64,000 bases of DNA from Methylobacterium thuringiense (GTDB taxonomy: Bacteria > Pseudomonadota > Alphaproteobacteria > Rhizobiales > Beijerinckiaceae): NCBI RefSeq assembly GCF_022179645.1, contig NZ_BPRA01000015.1:1-64000 (forward strand). Reading direction: 5' to 3'. Position 1 is the stretch's first letter. Each line of letters starts with the position of its first letter. Shown in pieces: positions 17,792 to 26,718 of the stretch. The position numbers and the translations under genes are program-made. The notes beneath the pieces are model-generated. The model ran no database searches. It was not told the origin of the DNA and was given only the letters and a program-made list of their open reading frames with translations.

Positions 17792-17824
17792 CGACAGGCG
17801 ATGAGCCCGGCTCATCGCCTGTCG
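17792..17824. terminator. Bidirectional terminator hairpin after glycosyltransferase
   Basis: Perfect 14-bp stem (CGACAGGCGATGAG at 17792-17805 and its complement at 17811-17824) with a 5-nt loop CCCGG, immediately after the glycosyltransferase stop and before the end of the convergent Crp gene. No T-run follows on either side, so termination may be Rho-assisted. Confidence 0.65.
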
Positions 17825-17865
17825 CCCACGCGACTTCGGGCGTCCGCCGCCCGGGCCGCGCCAAC

Positions 17866-18615
17866 TCACGCCTCCCCGAGAAGCCGCTCGTATTCGGCCT
17901 CGGCCAACCCGTAGGCGTCGCCGGCCACCTCCAGCAGCTTGTCCCTGTCGAGCACCGTGATCCGGCCGCGCCGGGCCTGGATCATGCCGCCGCCCTCCAG
18001 CATGTGCGTCGCCGTGGTCACGCCGGGGCGGCGCACGCCGAGCATCAGCGAGAGGAACTCGTGGGTGAGCGGCAGTTCGTCCCGACCGAGACGGTCCTGC
18101 GTCATCACGATCCAGCGGGCCAGCCGCGCCTCGATGGTGAGGTCGGCATTGGCGTAGACCGTCTGCCCAACCTGCACGATCAGGCTCTGGACGTAACGGC
18201 CGAGCACGCCGCGCAACGCCGGGCTGGCATCGAGGGCGGCATGCAGGGCGGCGGCCGGAACGGCGAGCGCCCGCCCCTCGGCCTGGACCAGCGAGACGTG
18301 GGGTGAGCGGTCCGTGCCCAGCACGAGCGGCAGCCCGGTCATGCCCTCGTAGCCGACGATGCCGATCTCGATACGCCCGCCGGCGGTGTTGGCCGTGTCG
18401 GCCACGACCGAGATCAGCCCCTCCTCGATGAAATAGGCGTGGGCGATCGGCTCATGCGCCGCGATCAGGATCTGCCGCAACGACAGCGAGACCGGCTCCA
18501 AGGCGGGTGCCAGGCGCTCGAAATCCTGGGTTGCGAGAAGGCGGAGGAGACGGTTGCGGATTTGCGATTGCTGAAGCGGAGGCAAGGCCGTGCTCGACGT
18601 CGAGGACAAGAACAC
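17866..18615 (-). CDS. Crp/Fnr-family transcriptional regulator
   Basis: A 249-residue regulator with an N-terminal cyclic-nucleotide-binding-like jelly roll (about residues 20-140; YFIEEGLISVVAD, GIVGYEGMTGLPLVLG) and a C-terminal winged HTH (LTHEFLSLMLGVRRPGVT, then TATHMLEGGGMI). There is no Fe-S Cys cluster as in Fnr. This subtype is frequent in Rhizobiales and its ligand is unknown. The GTG at 18615 is preferred because GGGAG sits 8 nt upstream; a GTG at 18693 would add 26 non-homologous residues and has no proper ribosome-binding site. Confidence 0.85.
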   Translation of the reverse strand: MFLSSTSSTALPPLQQSQIRNRLLRLLATQDFERLAPALEPVSLSLRQILIAAHEPIAHAYFIEEGLISVVADTANTAGGRIEIGIVGYEGMTGLPLVLGTDRSPHVSLVQAEGRALAVPAAALHAALDASPALRGVLGRYVQSLIVQVGQTVYANADLTIEARLARWIVMTQDRLGRDELPLTHEFLSLMLGVRRPGVTTATHMLEGGGMIQARRGRITVLDRDKLLEVAGDAYGLAEAEYERLLGEA

Positions 18616-18940
18616 GGTGCCGTCTCCCACCCGCCTGTACCCGAACTTACCGGCAGGCGGTGGGCCTTGATAACGCAAGCGGGGCAAAGGCACACCTTCA
18701 GCCGGCTGCCTCGACGAACGTACGATTTCAGACCGTTCCCACCAGGCTTCTTTTCCGGTGCGCGCAGATGCCTAAGATTCCTTACGTGCAACCGATCGAA
18801 CATTCCGGCCTGGTGGAGCCGCGTGGTTAGACAACCGCGGCGGCCCCGGACGCAGCCGGATCACTCGTCTTCATCAAGCTCGTCCGTGGCGCCGATCTCC
18901 TCGCGGCGCTTCGCGTTCTCGTCTCGTAGGAAGCCCTCCG
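18616..18940. other. Divergent intergenic region between Crp/Fnr and sigma-factor genes (325 nt)
   Basis: No gene supported. It should contain both promoters. A minus-strand GGAAC...GTT pair occurs near 18714-18736 but with a 15-nt spacer, shorter than the EcfG norm, so it is not called as a promoter. Confidence 0.4.
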
Positions 18941-19708
18941 ATGACCATTTCGCTCGACCCGTCTCTCGCAAGCGGACGGGAGGCGGGGCTGGCCACGCAG
19001 ATCGAGCCGTCGATGCTGCCGGAGGCCATCCGCCGTCACCTCGCATCCGTTCTCGACCAGACCTACGGCCCCCTCGACACGGAAGCCCGCAGCGACGGCC
19101 GCTTCGCCGACCTGCTCGCACGGCTCGGCCGTGCCCTGACGGCCCAAGAGGAGCGCGACGCCCGCGCCTTCCACGAGGAATTCCTGTCTCTCGTACCGAA
19201 CCTGCGCCGGTTCGCGATCTCGCTGACGAAGGACGCGGCGCGGGCCGACGACCTGGTGCAGGACACGCTCCTCAAGGCCTGGCGCAGCCGCGCGCGCTTT
19301 GCAGCCGACACCAATCTCGGCGCTTGGCTGTTCACGATCATGCGCAACGTCTTCTACTCGGACTACCGCAAGCGCAGCCGCGAGGTCCCGATGAGCCCGG
19401 GCGACGAGGCCGGGCGGCTGGTCTCGATCCCGGAGCAGCCCGGTCGCCTCGACCTGCAGGACATGTCGATCGCGCTCGGTAAGCTGCCCGACGTCATGCG
19501 TCAGGCGCTGGTCCTCGTCGCCATCGAGAACCTATCCTATGAGGAGGCGGCCGCGGTGATGAACTGCAAGATCGGCACGGTGAAGAGCCGGGTCTGGCGG
19601 GCGCGCGAACAGGTCGCGATCCTGCTCGGCTTCGACGCCCACGAACTCGGCGCGGACCGCGTCACCATGTCGGTGGTGAACGGCGGCGGTCTCTCTGCCA
19701 TCTCCTGA
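18941..19708 (+). CDS. EcfG-like ECF sigma factor with NepR-like N-terminal extension
   Basis: A 255-residue RNA polymerase sigma factor. Region 2 starts near residue 82 (FHEEFLSLVPNLRRFAISLT, ADDLVQDTLLKAW, GAWLFTIMRNVFYSDYRK) and region 4 near residue 175 (LPDVMRQALVLVAIENLSYE, GTVKSRVWRARE), as in the alphaproteobacterial general-stress EcfG group. Residues about 28-65 precede these and read like the NepR anti-sigma helix pair: AIRRHLASVLDQTYGPL and then DGRFADLLARL, compared with the NepR core (L-YD...PDRF-LL--L), with about five extra residues between the helices. A sigma factor carrying its own NepR-like segment would be unusual; that part is inference. A DUF2934 gene follows 32 nt later. 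Confidence 0.8.
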   Translation: MTISLDPSLASGREAGLATQIEPSMLPEAIRRHLASVLDQTYGPLDTEARSDGRFADLLARLGRALTAQEERDARAFHEEFLSLVPNLRRFAISLTKDAARADDLVQDTLLKAWRSRARFAADTNLGAWLFTIMRNVFYSDYRKRSREVPMSPGDEAGRLVSIPEQPGRLDLQDMSIALGKLPDVMRQALVLVAIENLSYEEAAAVMNCKIGTVKSRVWRAREQVAILLGFDAHELGADRVTMSVVNGGGLSAIS

Positions 19709-19740
19709 CCCGCGTATCCTGCGTAGCGAGCGACGAGACG

Positions 19741-19947
19741 ATGCCACCCGAACCCGCGATCTCCTACGCCGACATCCGCGCCCGCGCCTACGAACTCTGG
19801 GACCGCAACCACCGCCCCGAGGGTTGCGAGATCTCGTTCTGGCTGATGGCCGAGCGCGAGCTACGGTCCGAGCGGACCGGACAGGAGCCAACGGCCGTCG
19901 AATCCACGGATCCCGTAATCACAGGACGGAAGCAGTCGCGGGGCTGA
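19741..19947 (+). CDS. DUF2934 family small protein
   Basis: A 68-residue protein with the DUF2934 signature IRARAYELWDRNHRPEGCEI followed by FWLMAERELR. The family has no established function and is frequent near stress and phage-type genes in Rhizobiales. It starts 32 nt after the sigma-factor stop on the same strand, so both are probably one transcript. Confidence 0.75.
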   Translation: MPPEPAISYADIRARAYELWDRNHRPEGCEISFWLMAERELRSERTGQEPTAVESTDPVITGRKQSRG

Positions 19948-19969
19948 TACCCCGCGACGGACCTTCAGG

Positions 19970-20611
19970 TCACGCAGCCGTCGCCGGCACGCGCCACCGC
20001 GCCATCCAGGCCTCGGCGCGGGCGACATCGGACTGTGTGAGCCCGTGGCCGGCCGGCAGCACCGCGTGCTCGACCTCGGCACCGGCTCGGCCGAGTTGTC
20101 CGGCGAGCCGGCGGGCACTCTCCTCCGGCACGATCGGATCGGCCGCGCCCGACAGGATCAGCACCGGCTTGCCCCCGAGATCGGCCGCGGGCGGCTCGGC
20201 CAGCGGCACCATCGCCCGCAGCAGCACCGCTCCGGCCAGGGACTCGGGCCGCAGCAGCAGCATCGCGGCGGCGATGTTCGCGCCGTTCGAGAAGCCGACC
20301 GCCAGCGGCGCGGCGATGCCGTAGGCCGCCCGCGCCTCGGCGACGAAGTCGGCGAGGTCCCCGGCCCGGCGGCGCACATCGTCCTCGTCGAACACGCCCT
20401 CCGCCAGCCGCCGGAAGAAGCGCGGCATGCCGTTCTCCAGCACGGGGCCGCGCGGCGACAGCAGCGCCGCCCCAGGCGCCAGCGACCGGCCGAGCGGCAG
20501 CAGGTCGGATTCGTCACCGCCGGTGCCGTGCAGGAGGAGCAGCGGCGGCTGCGCCGGATCCGTACCCGGCTCGAAGCGGTGGACGAACGACAGGTTGTTG
20601 GGGGACGTCAT
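19970..20611 (-). CDS. Alpha/beta hydrolase (carboxylesterase/MhqD type)
   Basis: A 213-residue cytoplasmic hydrolase of the phospholipase/carboxylesterase family. The catalytic triad is visible: Ser in GFSNGAN, Asp in GAADPIVPEE and His in PAGHGLTQSD; the oxyanion region is LLLLHGTGGDESDLLPLGR. Genes of this type pair with hydroquinone/quinone ring-cleaving dioxygenases (as mhqD with mhqO/mhqE in Bacillus), and here it follows such a gene by about 57 nt on the same strand, so a shared detoxification role is likely. Confidence 0.85.
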   Translation of the reverse strand: MTSPNNLSFVHRFEPGTDPAQPPLLLLHGTGGDESDLLPLGRSLAPGAALLSPRGPVLENGMPRFFRRLAEGVFDEDDVRRRAGDLADFVAEARAAYGIAAPLAVGFSNGANIAAAMLLLRPESLAGAVLLRAMVPLAEPPAADLGGKPVLILSGAADPIVPEESARRLAGQLGRAGAEVEHAVLPAGHGLTQSDVARAEAWMARWRVPATAA

Positions 20612-20668
20612 GGCGACCTCCTGAAAGGGATGGATCGCCCCGTCCCGATAGTGGGACAGGGCTCTTTG

Positions 20669-21592
20669 TCAGGCGACCTTCGGCAGCGCGTCCACGATCC
20701 GCGCCCGCTGCGGCTCGAGGAAGGCCGGCAGCTTGAGTGCGCTGCCGAGGGCTTCCACCGGTTCGTCGACAGTGAAGCCCGGGATGTCGGTGGCGATCTC
20801 GAACAGCACGCCGCCGGGCTCGCGGAAGTAGACCGAGCGAAAATACTGCCGGTCGCGCTGCTCGGTCACGACGAGCCCGTGCTTCTCGGTGAGCTTCGCC
20901 GCCATCGCCGCCTGCGCCGCATCGTCCACAGCCCGGAAGGCGATGTGGTGGACCGATCCCGCCCCCGGTCGGCCGCGCAGGAACTCCCCCACCGCCCGCA
21001 GGGTCACGAAGCCGCCGTAGGCCGTGCCGCTGGCGAAGCGGAGGCTCGACCCCTCCCGGCCGGTCTCGGAGAATCCGAGCACGTCCGTGAGGATCGTCGC
21101 CGTCGCCGCGGCCTCGCCGAGCAGCAGCGTCACGCCGTGGAAGCCGCGGATCGCATGTTCCGCCGGCACGCCGCCACCACTCCAGACCGCTTCGTCGCCG
21201 TCGATTCCGACGAGCGCCAACGCCATCCCGTCGGGATCGCGGAAGCGCAGCACCGGCTCGCCGAAGACCTGCACAAGGGCGTCGTGGTCGACGCCCTTCT
21301 CGATGAGGCGGTGCGTCCACCAGCCGATCGCGGCACGGGGCACGCGAAACGCCGTCTCGCTCGTCTCGCCGATGCCGACCCGGCCGGGGGCCGCACGGTC
21401 GAACGGGAAGAAGGTGAGGATCGTGCCGGGGCGGCCGGTCTCGTCGCCGTAATAGAGGTGATAGGTGCCCGGATCGTCGAAGTTGACGGTCTTCTTCACG
21501 AGCCGCAGGCCGAGAACCTCGGTGTAGAAATCGAGGTTGCGCTGGGCCGCGCCCGCATAGGCGGTGACGTGGTGGATGCCGTGTTCGGACAT
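20669..21592 (-). CDS. Ring-cleaving dioxygenase of the glyoxalase fold (MhqO/LinE-like)
   Basis: A 307-residue two-domain vicinal-oxygen-chelate protein. Metal ligands expected for the family are present: His8 in GIHHVTAY, a second His in [10 protein letters not shown] and Glu in GVLFEIATD. It is predicted to cleave hydroquinones or to act on quinone adducts. The ATG at 21592 ([12 protein letters not shown]) is the conserved family start; a much longer upstream frame is not homologous. It heads a two-gene operon with the alpha/beta hydrolase and is divergent from a LysR regulator with a perfect palindrome between them. Confidence 0.87.
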   Translation of the reverse strand: MSEHGIHHVTAYAGAAQRNLDFYTEVLGLRLVKKTVNFDDPGTYHLYYGDETGRPGTILTFFPFDRAAPGRVGIGETSETAFRVPRAAIGWWTHRLIEKGVDHDALVQVFGEPVLRFRDPDGMALALVGIDGDEAVWSGGGVPAEHAIRGFHGVTLLLGEAAATATILTDVLGFSETGREGSSLRFASGTAYGGFVTLRAVGEFLRGRPGAGSVHHIAFRAVDDAAQAAMAAKLTEKHGLVVTEQRDRQYFRSVYFREPGGVLFEIATDIPGFTVDEPVEALGSALKLPAFLEPQRARIVDALPKVA

Positions 21593-21677
21593 GACGAGGT
21601 CTCCTGAGGACGCCCCGCGGAGCGCCGTCGGTCTTTCGATGGAGACAATCTGGTACTTGCCGGCTCGCGAGAAAACA

Positions 21678-21701
21678 GAAACGATGGAAACCCATCGTTT
21701 C
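21678..21701. promoter_or_regulatory. Perfect 10-bp inverted repeat, likely LysR operator
   Basis: GAAACGATGG (21678-21687), AAAC spacer, CCATCGTTTC (21692-21701). It lies 12 nt before the LysR start and about 85 nt before the divergent dioxygenase start. The position and symmetry fit the binding site of the adjacent regulator controlling both directions. A partial related half-site (TTTCGATGGAGA) occurs near 21634. Confidence 0.7.
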
Positions 21702-21713
21702 CGGTCTTGCCTG

Positions 21714-22634
21714 ATGAAACTTCCCGATTTCGAGGCCTGGGCCATCTTCGCGAAGGTGGCGGAGGCCGGCTCGATCAGCAGGGCGGCGGAGGATCTCGGC
21801 GTTGCGAAAGGCACGGTCTCGAAGGCCCTGACCCGGCTCGAAGCGCGGATCGGCGCGCGCCTGTTCAACCGCACCTCGCGCCGGCTCGCCCTCACCGAGG
21901 CCGGCCGCACGGCCCGCAACCGCGCCGCCCGCATCCTGGCCGAGGGCGAGGCCGCGGAGGCCGAGGCCACGGCCTCGACGGCGGTGCCGCGGGGGCTGGT
22001 GCGGCTCGCGGCCCCGATGTCCTTTGGCGTGCTCCACGTGGCGCCGCTGCTGCCGGCCCTCCTCGCCCGGCTTCCCGAAGTCGCGATCGACCTGCATCTG
22101 AGCGACGCCCTGGTGGATCTCGTCGGCGGCGGCTTCGACGTCGGCCTGCGCATCGCGGCGCTGTCCGATTCCTCGCTGCGCGCCCGGCGGCTCTGCGCCG
22201 TGAGCCGCTCCCTGGTAGCGACGCCGGCCTATCTCGATCGGCACGGGCGCCCCGAGCATCCGCGCGACCTCGCCGGCCAGTGCTGCCTCGGCTACGCCTA
22301 CCTGCCCACGCCCGACCGCTGGCACTTCACCGGCCTGGACGGTACCGAGGCCGTGGTCGCACCGGCCGGGCCGCTGCGCGCCAACAACGCCGAGGCGCTG
22401 GCCTCTGCCCTGCGGGCAGGCCTCGGCCTCGCGGTGCAGCCCGATTTCATGATCTGGGACGACCTGCAGGCCGGCCGGCTCGAACGCGCGCTGCCGGGCT
22501 GGTCCCTACCCCCGATCGCCCTCCACCTCGTCACTCCGCCGGGCGAGCCGCGCCCGGCCCGCGTCACGGCGGTGATCGCGTTTCTGGCGGACGCGTTCTC
22601 CACGGCGCCGTGGTCGCGGCGGGCCGCGGCGTGA
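21714..22634 (+). CDS. LysR-family transcriptional regulator
   Basis: A 306-residue regulator with the N-terminal winged HTH ([20 protein letters not shown], then [20 protein letters not shown] and [16 protein letters not shown]) and the two-lobed effector-binding domain. It belongs to the subgroup that controls divergent quinone or oxidative-stress genes. The ATG at 21714 (MKLPDFEAW) is used because the palindrome at 21678-21701 lies just upstream; the longer frame from 21564 would code through it. Confidence 0.88.
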   Translation: MKLPDFEAWAIFAKVAEAGSISRAAEDLGVAKGTVSKALTRLEARIGARLFNRTSRRLALTEAGRTARNRAARILAEGEAAEAEATASTAVPRGLVRLAAPMSFGVLHVAPLLPALLARLPEVAIDLHLSDALVDLVGGGFDVGLRIAALSDSSLRARRLCAVSRSLVATPAYLDRHGRPEHPRDLAGQCCLGYAYLPTPDRWHFTGLDGTEAVVAPAGPLRANNAEALASALRAGLGLAVQPDFMIWDDLQAGRLERALPGWSLPPIALHLVTPPGEPRPARVTAVIAFLADAFSTAPWSRRAAA

Positions 22635-22679
22635 CCGCCGCGCTACTCAGTTTCGCCACCCAAGCCGCTAAACGGGACT

Positions 22680-23814
22680 GTGCACGCACGCGACCATCTC
22701 CAGCATATCGTTGAAAGCGCCATCGATGTCGCCGTGGTCGTCACCGACCTGGACGGGGTGGTGACGGATTGGAACGCCGCGGCGGAACGGATCTTCGGCT
22801 GGCACCGCGAGGAGATCATCGGCGAACATATCGAACGCCTCTTCACCGCCGAGGATCGGGCCCTCGACCGGGCCGGCTACGAGATGCGTACGGCTCTTGC
22901 GGAGGGCCGGGCGAACGACGAGCGTTGGCACCTCCGGAAGGCCGGATTCCAGTTCAGGGCGTCGGGCGAGGTGACGTCCCTGCGCGGCGCGGACGGAGCG
23001 CCCCAGGGCTTCGTCAACCTCGTTCGCGACCGCACCGCCAGCACGAGGCCGGCCTGCGCCTCCGGGAGACCCAGGAGCGGTTCCAGACGCTGTTGGAGAC
23101 GATCGAGACCGCGAACTCCCGGTCGGATCGGGCCGCCGCGATCAACACGACACCCCAGACGGCGAGTATCTCTCCCTCTGCGTGAGTGACACCGGCACGG
23201 GCATGCCGCCGGAGGTCGTCGCCCGCGTGTTCGAGCCCTTCTTCACGACGAAACCCACCGGCCAAGGCACGGGGCTGGGTTTGTGGATGATCCACGGCTT
23301 CGCGCAGCAAGCTGGCGGATAGGTGCGGGTCACCTCGGAGGTCGGCAACGGCACGACCGTGTGCCTGCACCTGCCGCGCCACCACGGCGAGGCCGACGGC
23401 GGCGACGTGGCGCTGACGCTGACGGAGGTCGCCCGCGCCGAGCAGGGCGAGACGGCGCTGATCGTCGCCGACGAGCCCTCGGTGCGCATGCGCGTCACCG
23501 AGGTGCCGGAAGATCTCGGCTACACCGCCATCGAGGCGGCCGACAGCGTGGCGGGACTGAAGGTGATGCAATCGGACGTGCGCATCGACCTGCTGGTGAC
23601 CGATGTCGGACTGCCGGGCGGCATGAACGGACGACAGATGGCGGACGCCGCCCGCGTCGGGCGCCCCCGCCTCAAGGTTCTGTTCATCACCGGCTACGCC
23701 GAGAACGCGATCCTCGGTCACGGGCACCTCGAGCCCGGCATCGAGGTGCTGACGAAGCCCTTCCCGATGGAGGCGCTCGCCTCCCGGATCAAGGATCTGA
23801 TCGTGTCAGGCTGA
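22680..23814 (+). pseudogene. Decayed hybrid histidine kinase (PAS, HATPase part, receiver)
   Basis: The first frame (22680-about 23040) encodes a PAS domain (VVVTDLDGVVTDWNAAAERI, FGWHREEIIGEHIERL). A frameshift near 23040 leads to a coiled segment ([18 protein letters not shown]). A deletion has removed the dimerisation/His-phosphorylation domain and the N box; a third frame then gives the ATPase G boxes ([35 protein letters not shown]), which is cut by a TAG at 23320. The rest continues after the stop (23323-23814) as a receiver domain with phospho-acceptor Asp in LLVTDVGLPGG and Lys in LTKPF, though the first acidic residue is Ala (IVADEPS). At least one frameshift, one deletion and one stop make a functional kinase unlikely. 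Confidence 0.85.
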
Positions 23815-23964
23815 AGCCCTATCCGGCCAGATGGCGTCGGGCCGGTGATTCTAACATCTGTTTCGACGGGCTTTCTTTCGGCCGACCGGCATCCACTTGG
23901 TCGAACGTCACTTTAACATGGATACTCCGGCAGCTTCGGCGCTTGTCCATTGCAATATATGTAT

Positions 23965-25359
23965 TCAGAAATCCGATGTTGAAACGCCAGTTCCGGCCCT
24001 CACTGGAGCCGCAGTCGGCACGCCGCCGACGGTCCCATCGGTCGTTGTGGGCGCTTGCGGCGCAGCGCCTTGCTGCTTCATGCGCTGCTCTGCCGCTCCC
24101 ATCGTACGGCCAACAGCATCAGCATCAACGGCCCATCGTTGGCTCCAGGCAATGGCCACGACCTGCATTTTCGCTTTCGACCAGGGATGTTCGCCCCGCC
24201 ACGAAAGAATTTCGGTGGCCCCCTTCAGCTGCAGGTCCGCCGCCTGTGCTTTGACCTCCTCGTTAAATTTGTCGAGGTTGAAGCTCTGGGTGGAGTTATC
24301 ACTCATCCCGCGCTTCTCGTAGGCCTCGAGAGCCTTCGTATTTGCTAGCAGCCGTTCGCTGACGAATCGCTGAATGGCTGCCATCGCCGATAAGCTTGCC
24401 CGGCTGCGATCGGCCGGCATAAGGCTGGTCTGTGGTGCGACGCCGAAGCCAACCACGACGCGTTCACCGTTCTCGTCCGTGAAAACGCGCGCACCCATGG
24501 TGTAAGCAAGCCAATCTGGGTTCTCAGTCTTGATTGCCTCGAATTGCTGTCGAACGGGAGGTTGGGGTGCTTCACGCTGGATCGTCAGGGTAGAGTTCCA
24601 AATCGTTTCCGCAATCCCAGCAAGTTTTGGCGTCCAAATAAGGCCAGTCAAGACATGGTATTTGCCCCCATCCTCTTGGCTCGGCCCCTCGCACTGGACG
24701 ACGGTAAAGGCGCCAGAGGCGAACATCTCCGCACTACGTTCCATGCTCTGGTTGATTCGCAACTGCTCCGTTGCTATCGCAGCGCGTTGCTGCGCTTCAG
24801 TACCACCCGACCATTTGGGGTCGAATCTCTTAATCTCAGCGTCGAGAGCTTTGTCTGTTAGCACCAGGGACTTGTCGATTATCGAAAGTTGCTCGACGAC
24901 CGGCCTCAATGAAGGTGGTGCATCATCACCACCAAACGTTCTGGCCGCCGCCGAACGGCTCGAACGCATATTGGAGCGCATCGCCTCGGCGAGCGCCTTC
25001 CGAGCATTGATCTCGGCGTAGCTGAAAGCCGCATTGCGGCCCACCAGCCAGTTCCGCGAGCCCACCGGTTCGTCCACTGGAGCCTGCTCGTGGGCGACAT
25101 AAACGAAGTAGCCGTTCTTTTTCTCGTTCTTGCCGTCCTGAAGCTTCTCTTTCACCTTCCAATCAGCCCAGCACTTCTCTACTGATGCCTGTTGCGCTCC
25201 TGCGGACAGGTGCGCGCCGCCGTTAAGCGCTGCCGTTGCTTCAGCAGTCCCTACCGGCTCGCTTGTTTGGGCAAGTGCCGCCACATTTGCTCCGACTAGC
25301 AAGGCGGAAACTAGGCCGCAAAAGCTAAAACGCTTCGCGTTCATCGAATTGATCCCCAT
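23965..25359 (-). CDS. Secreted protein of unknown function, LPP20-like region
   Basis: A 464-residue protein with a Sec signal peptide (about residues 7-30; FSFCGLVSALLVGANVAALA, then QTS), suggesting a periplasmic location. The middle contains AEINARKALAEAMRSNMRSS, a pattern seen in LPP20-type lipoprotein domains, and a possible second copy near RASLSAMAAIQRFVSERLLA. The C-terminus is a Pro/Thr/Gly-rich tail. The GC content is visibly lower than in neighbours. It starts immediately after the stop of the Sel1-repeat gene (no gap), so the two are coupled. Molecular function unknown. MNAKRF six residues in is an alternative start. Confidence 0.7.
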   Translation of the reverse strand: MGINSMNAKRFSFCGLVSALLVGANVAALAQTSEPVGTAEATAALNGGAHLSAGAQQASVEKCWADWKVKEKLQDGKNEKKNGYFVYVAHEQAPVDEPVGSRNWLVGRNAAFSYAEINARKALAEAMRSNMRSSRSAAARTFGGDDAPPSLRPVVEQLSIIDKSLVLTDKALDAEIKRFDPKWSGGTEAQQRAAIATEQLRINQSMERSAEMFASGAFTVVQCEGPSQEDGGKYHVLTGLIWTPKLAGIAETIWNSTLTIQREAPQPPVRQQFEAIKTENPDWLAYTMGARVFTDENGERVVVGFGVAPQTSLMPADRSRASLSAMAAIQRFVSERLLANTKALEAYEKRGMSDNSTQSFNLDKFNEEVKAQAADLQLKGATEILSWRGEHPWSKAKMQVVAIAWSQRWAVDADAVGRTMGAAEQRMKQQGAAPQAPTTTDGTVGGVPTAAPVRAGTGVSTSDF

Positions 25360-26718
25360 TTAGCGCCGACCGATGCCACCGAGCGCACCACCCACAATTC
25401 CCATGAACGCGCGCGCCGCCTGCTCATTCTGAAGCCTTTTCTGCTCGGCCTGATGCTGGCCTTCCATCATACGGTCGATTGCCTCGGCGGCATCTCGATG
25501 GCCCATGGACGCAGCCCGTTTGAAAAGCCGAATTGCCTCATCAGGACCGACGCCTTCGACACGTCCTTTCGAGATCATCGTCGCCAAGCTGACCATGGCG
25601 CCAGGGTCGCCAAGGTTGGCACCTTGGCGGAAACTGGCAACTGCGCCGGCGAGATCGTTGCGGCCAACCCGGGTGTCCAGCAGCGCCCAACCGTAGTTGT
25701 CATAAGCTGCCCGATAATTCTGGCGCATCAATACCTGCAGCAGAGGGAGGGCCTTCTTCGGATCCAATGCTTGGTAGGCGCGGGCAAGCTGAAACCGGTA
25801 GCGTCGCTCCTCGGGATATAGTCGAACAGCGCTCTCACAAGCCTCGGCTGCTTCGCCTCCGGCGCCCCTCAGGACATCCCAAGGAACGCCGGGCACGGTC
25901 TTCGGACGGTCAGGGTCGTAGGGCCCCGCAGCGGTCTGGTCGCACAATTCTCCCGCTCGCGCTGTTTTAGCCTGACGCTGTGCCTCAGCCTCTCGCTGTG
26001 CGGCCTCGCGTTGTACGCGATCTGCCGCTTCGCGCTTCGTACGATCGACAGTCTGCCGCCACTCGTTGACGATCTTCCGATCAACGATCAGAAGTTTGTC
26101 GCCGGTTCGCGGGTGGAAGCCGGAGTTGTCAAAGAACTCGTAGACCTGTGCCTCACGCCAGTACCAGACTCGGGGCTCCCCCGTGACAGGATCAAACCAC
26201 GCTATCGTCGTCGGATCGACTAACTTCGGCGGCCGCTGCAATCGGTCTATGCGTTCTTGTTCCTCTTTTTTTACGGCTTGAGATTTTGGCACGCAAACCG
26301 TTACCTCGGACTTCATAGACAAAGAACCGCCCGAGTCCGTCGTCTTCCGGTTTTCCTCAAGTATCTTAACCCGCACGAAGCCAGCCAAACTTGTCTGTTC
26401 TAGCTGCTTGAAGCGCTGTTCGGCATCACTGTTTACAATCTCTGCACGATTTTCACGCGACGACTTTACTTCAACGCCGACGACCTGCCCAATGGCGCTT
26501 TGGTTTGTTCGGTCCAGAGCCCGCTTCCTTGCGGCATCCATTTCAGCCCAGCTTGAAAACTCCTCGTATACCGCAACTGGAACCACTACTTGTCGTACAC
26601 AGTCACTGTCGTCGTAACCAAGTGCTGGAGTAATAACTAACATAGTCGTTCCGACGGGCAGGAGCATCGTCGCAGCGTAACAAAACTTCCTCACCGCAAG
26701 TCCAAACAAAAATGGCAT
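25360..26718 (-). CDS. Secreted Sel1-repeat protein of unknown function
   Basis: About 452 residues with an N-terminal hydrophobic signal (FGLAVRKFCYAATMLLPVGT, then TMLVITPALG). The central part resembles the N-terminus of its partner in using conserved ENRKTTD and VPKSQAVKKEE text and holds a Glu/Arg/Gln coiled region around 255-290. The C-terminal third has TPR/Sel1-like repeats (RFQLARAYQALDPKKALPLL, GDPGAMVSLATMISKGRVEG, EAIRLFKRAASMGHRDAAEA). The start at 26718 (MPFLFGL) is chosen because it begins the signal peptide. It is AT-richer than the core genes. It likely forms a two-gene unit with the downstream secreted protein. Confidence 0.7.
   Translation of the reverse strand: MPFLFGLAVRKFCYAATMLLPVGTTMLVITPALGYDDSDCVRQVVVPVAVYEEFSSWAEMDAARKRALDRTNQSAIGQVVGVEVKSSRENRAEIVNSDAEQRFKQLEQTSLAGFVRVKILEENRKTTDSGGSLSMKSEVTVCVPKSQAVKKEEQERIDRLQRPPKLVDPTTIAWFDPVTGEPRVWYWREAQVYEFFDNSGFHPRTGDKLLIVDRKIVNEWRQTVDRTKREAADRVQREAAQREAEAQRQAKTARAGELCDQTAAGPYDPDRPKTVPGVPWDVLRGAGGEAAEACESAVRLYPEERRYRFQLARAYQALDPKKALPLLQVLMRQNYRAAYDNYGWALLDTRVGRNDLAGAVASFRQGANLGDPGAMVSLATMISKGRVEGVGPDEAIRLFKRAASMGHRDAAEAIDRMMEGQHQAEQKRLQNEQAARAFMGIVGGALGGIGRR

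Noticed and set aside
18616-18693. 26-residue N-terminal extension of the Crp/Fnr regulator from GTG 18693
   Set aside because: No ribosome-binding site at proper spacing and no similarity to the family; GTG 18615 is better supported.
18714-18736. GGAAC...GTT pair upstream of the Crp/Fnr gene
   Set aside because: The spacer is 15 nt, shorter than the 16-17 nt EcfG norm, so not called a promoter.
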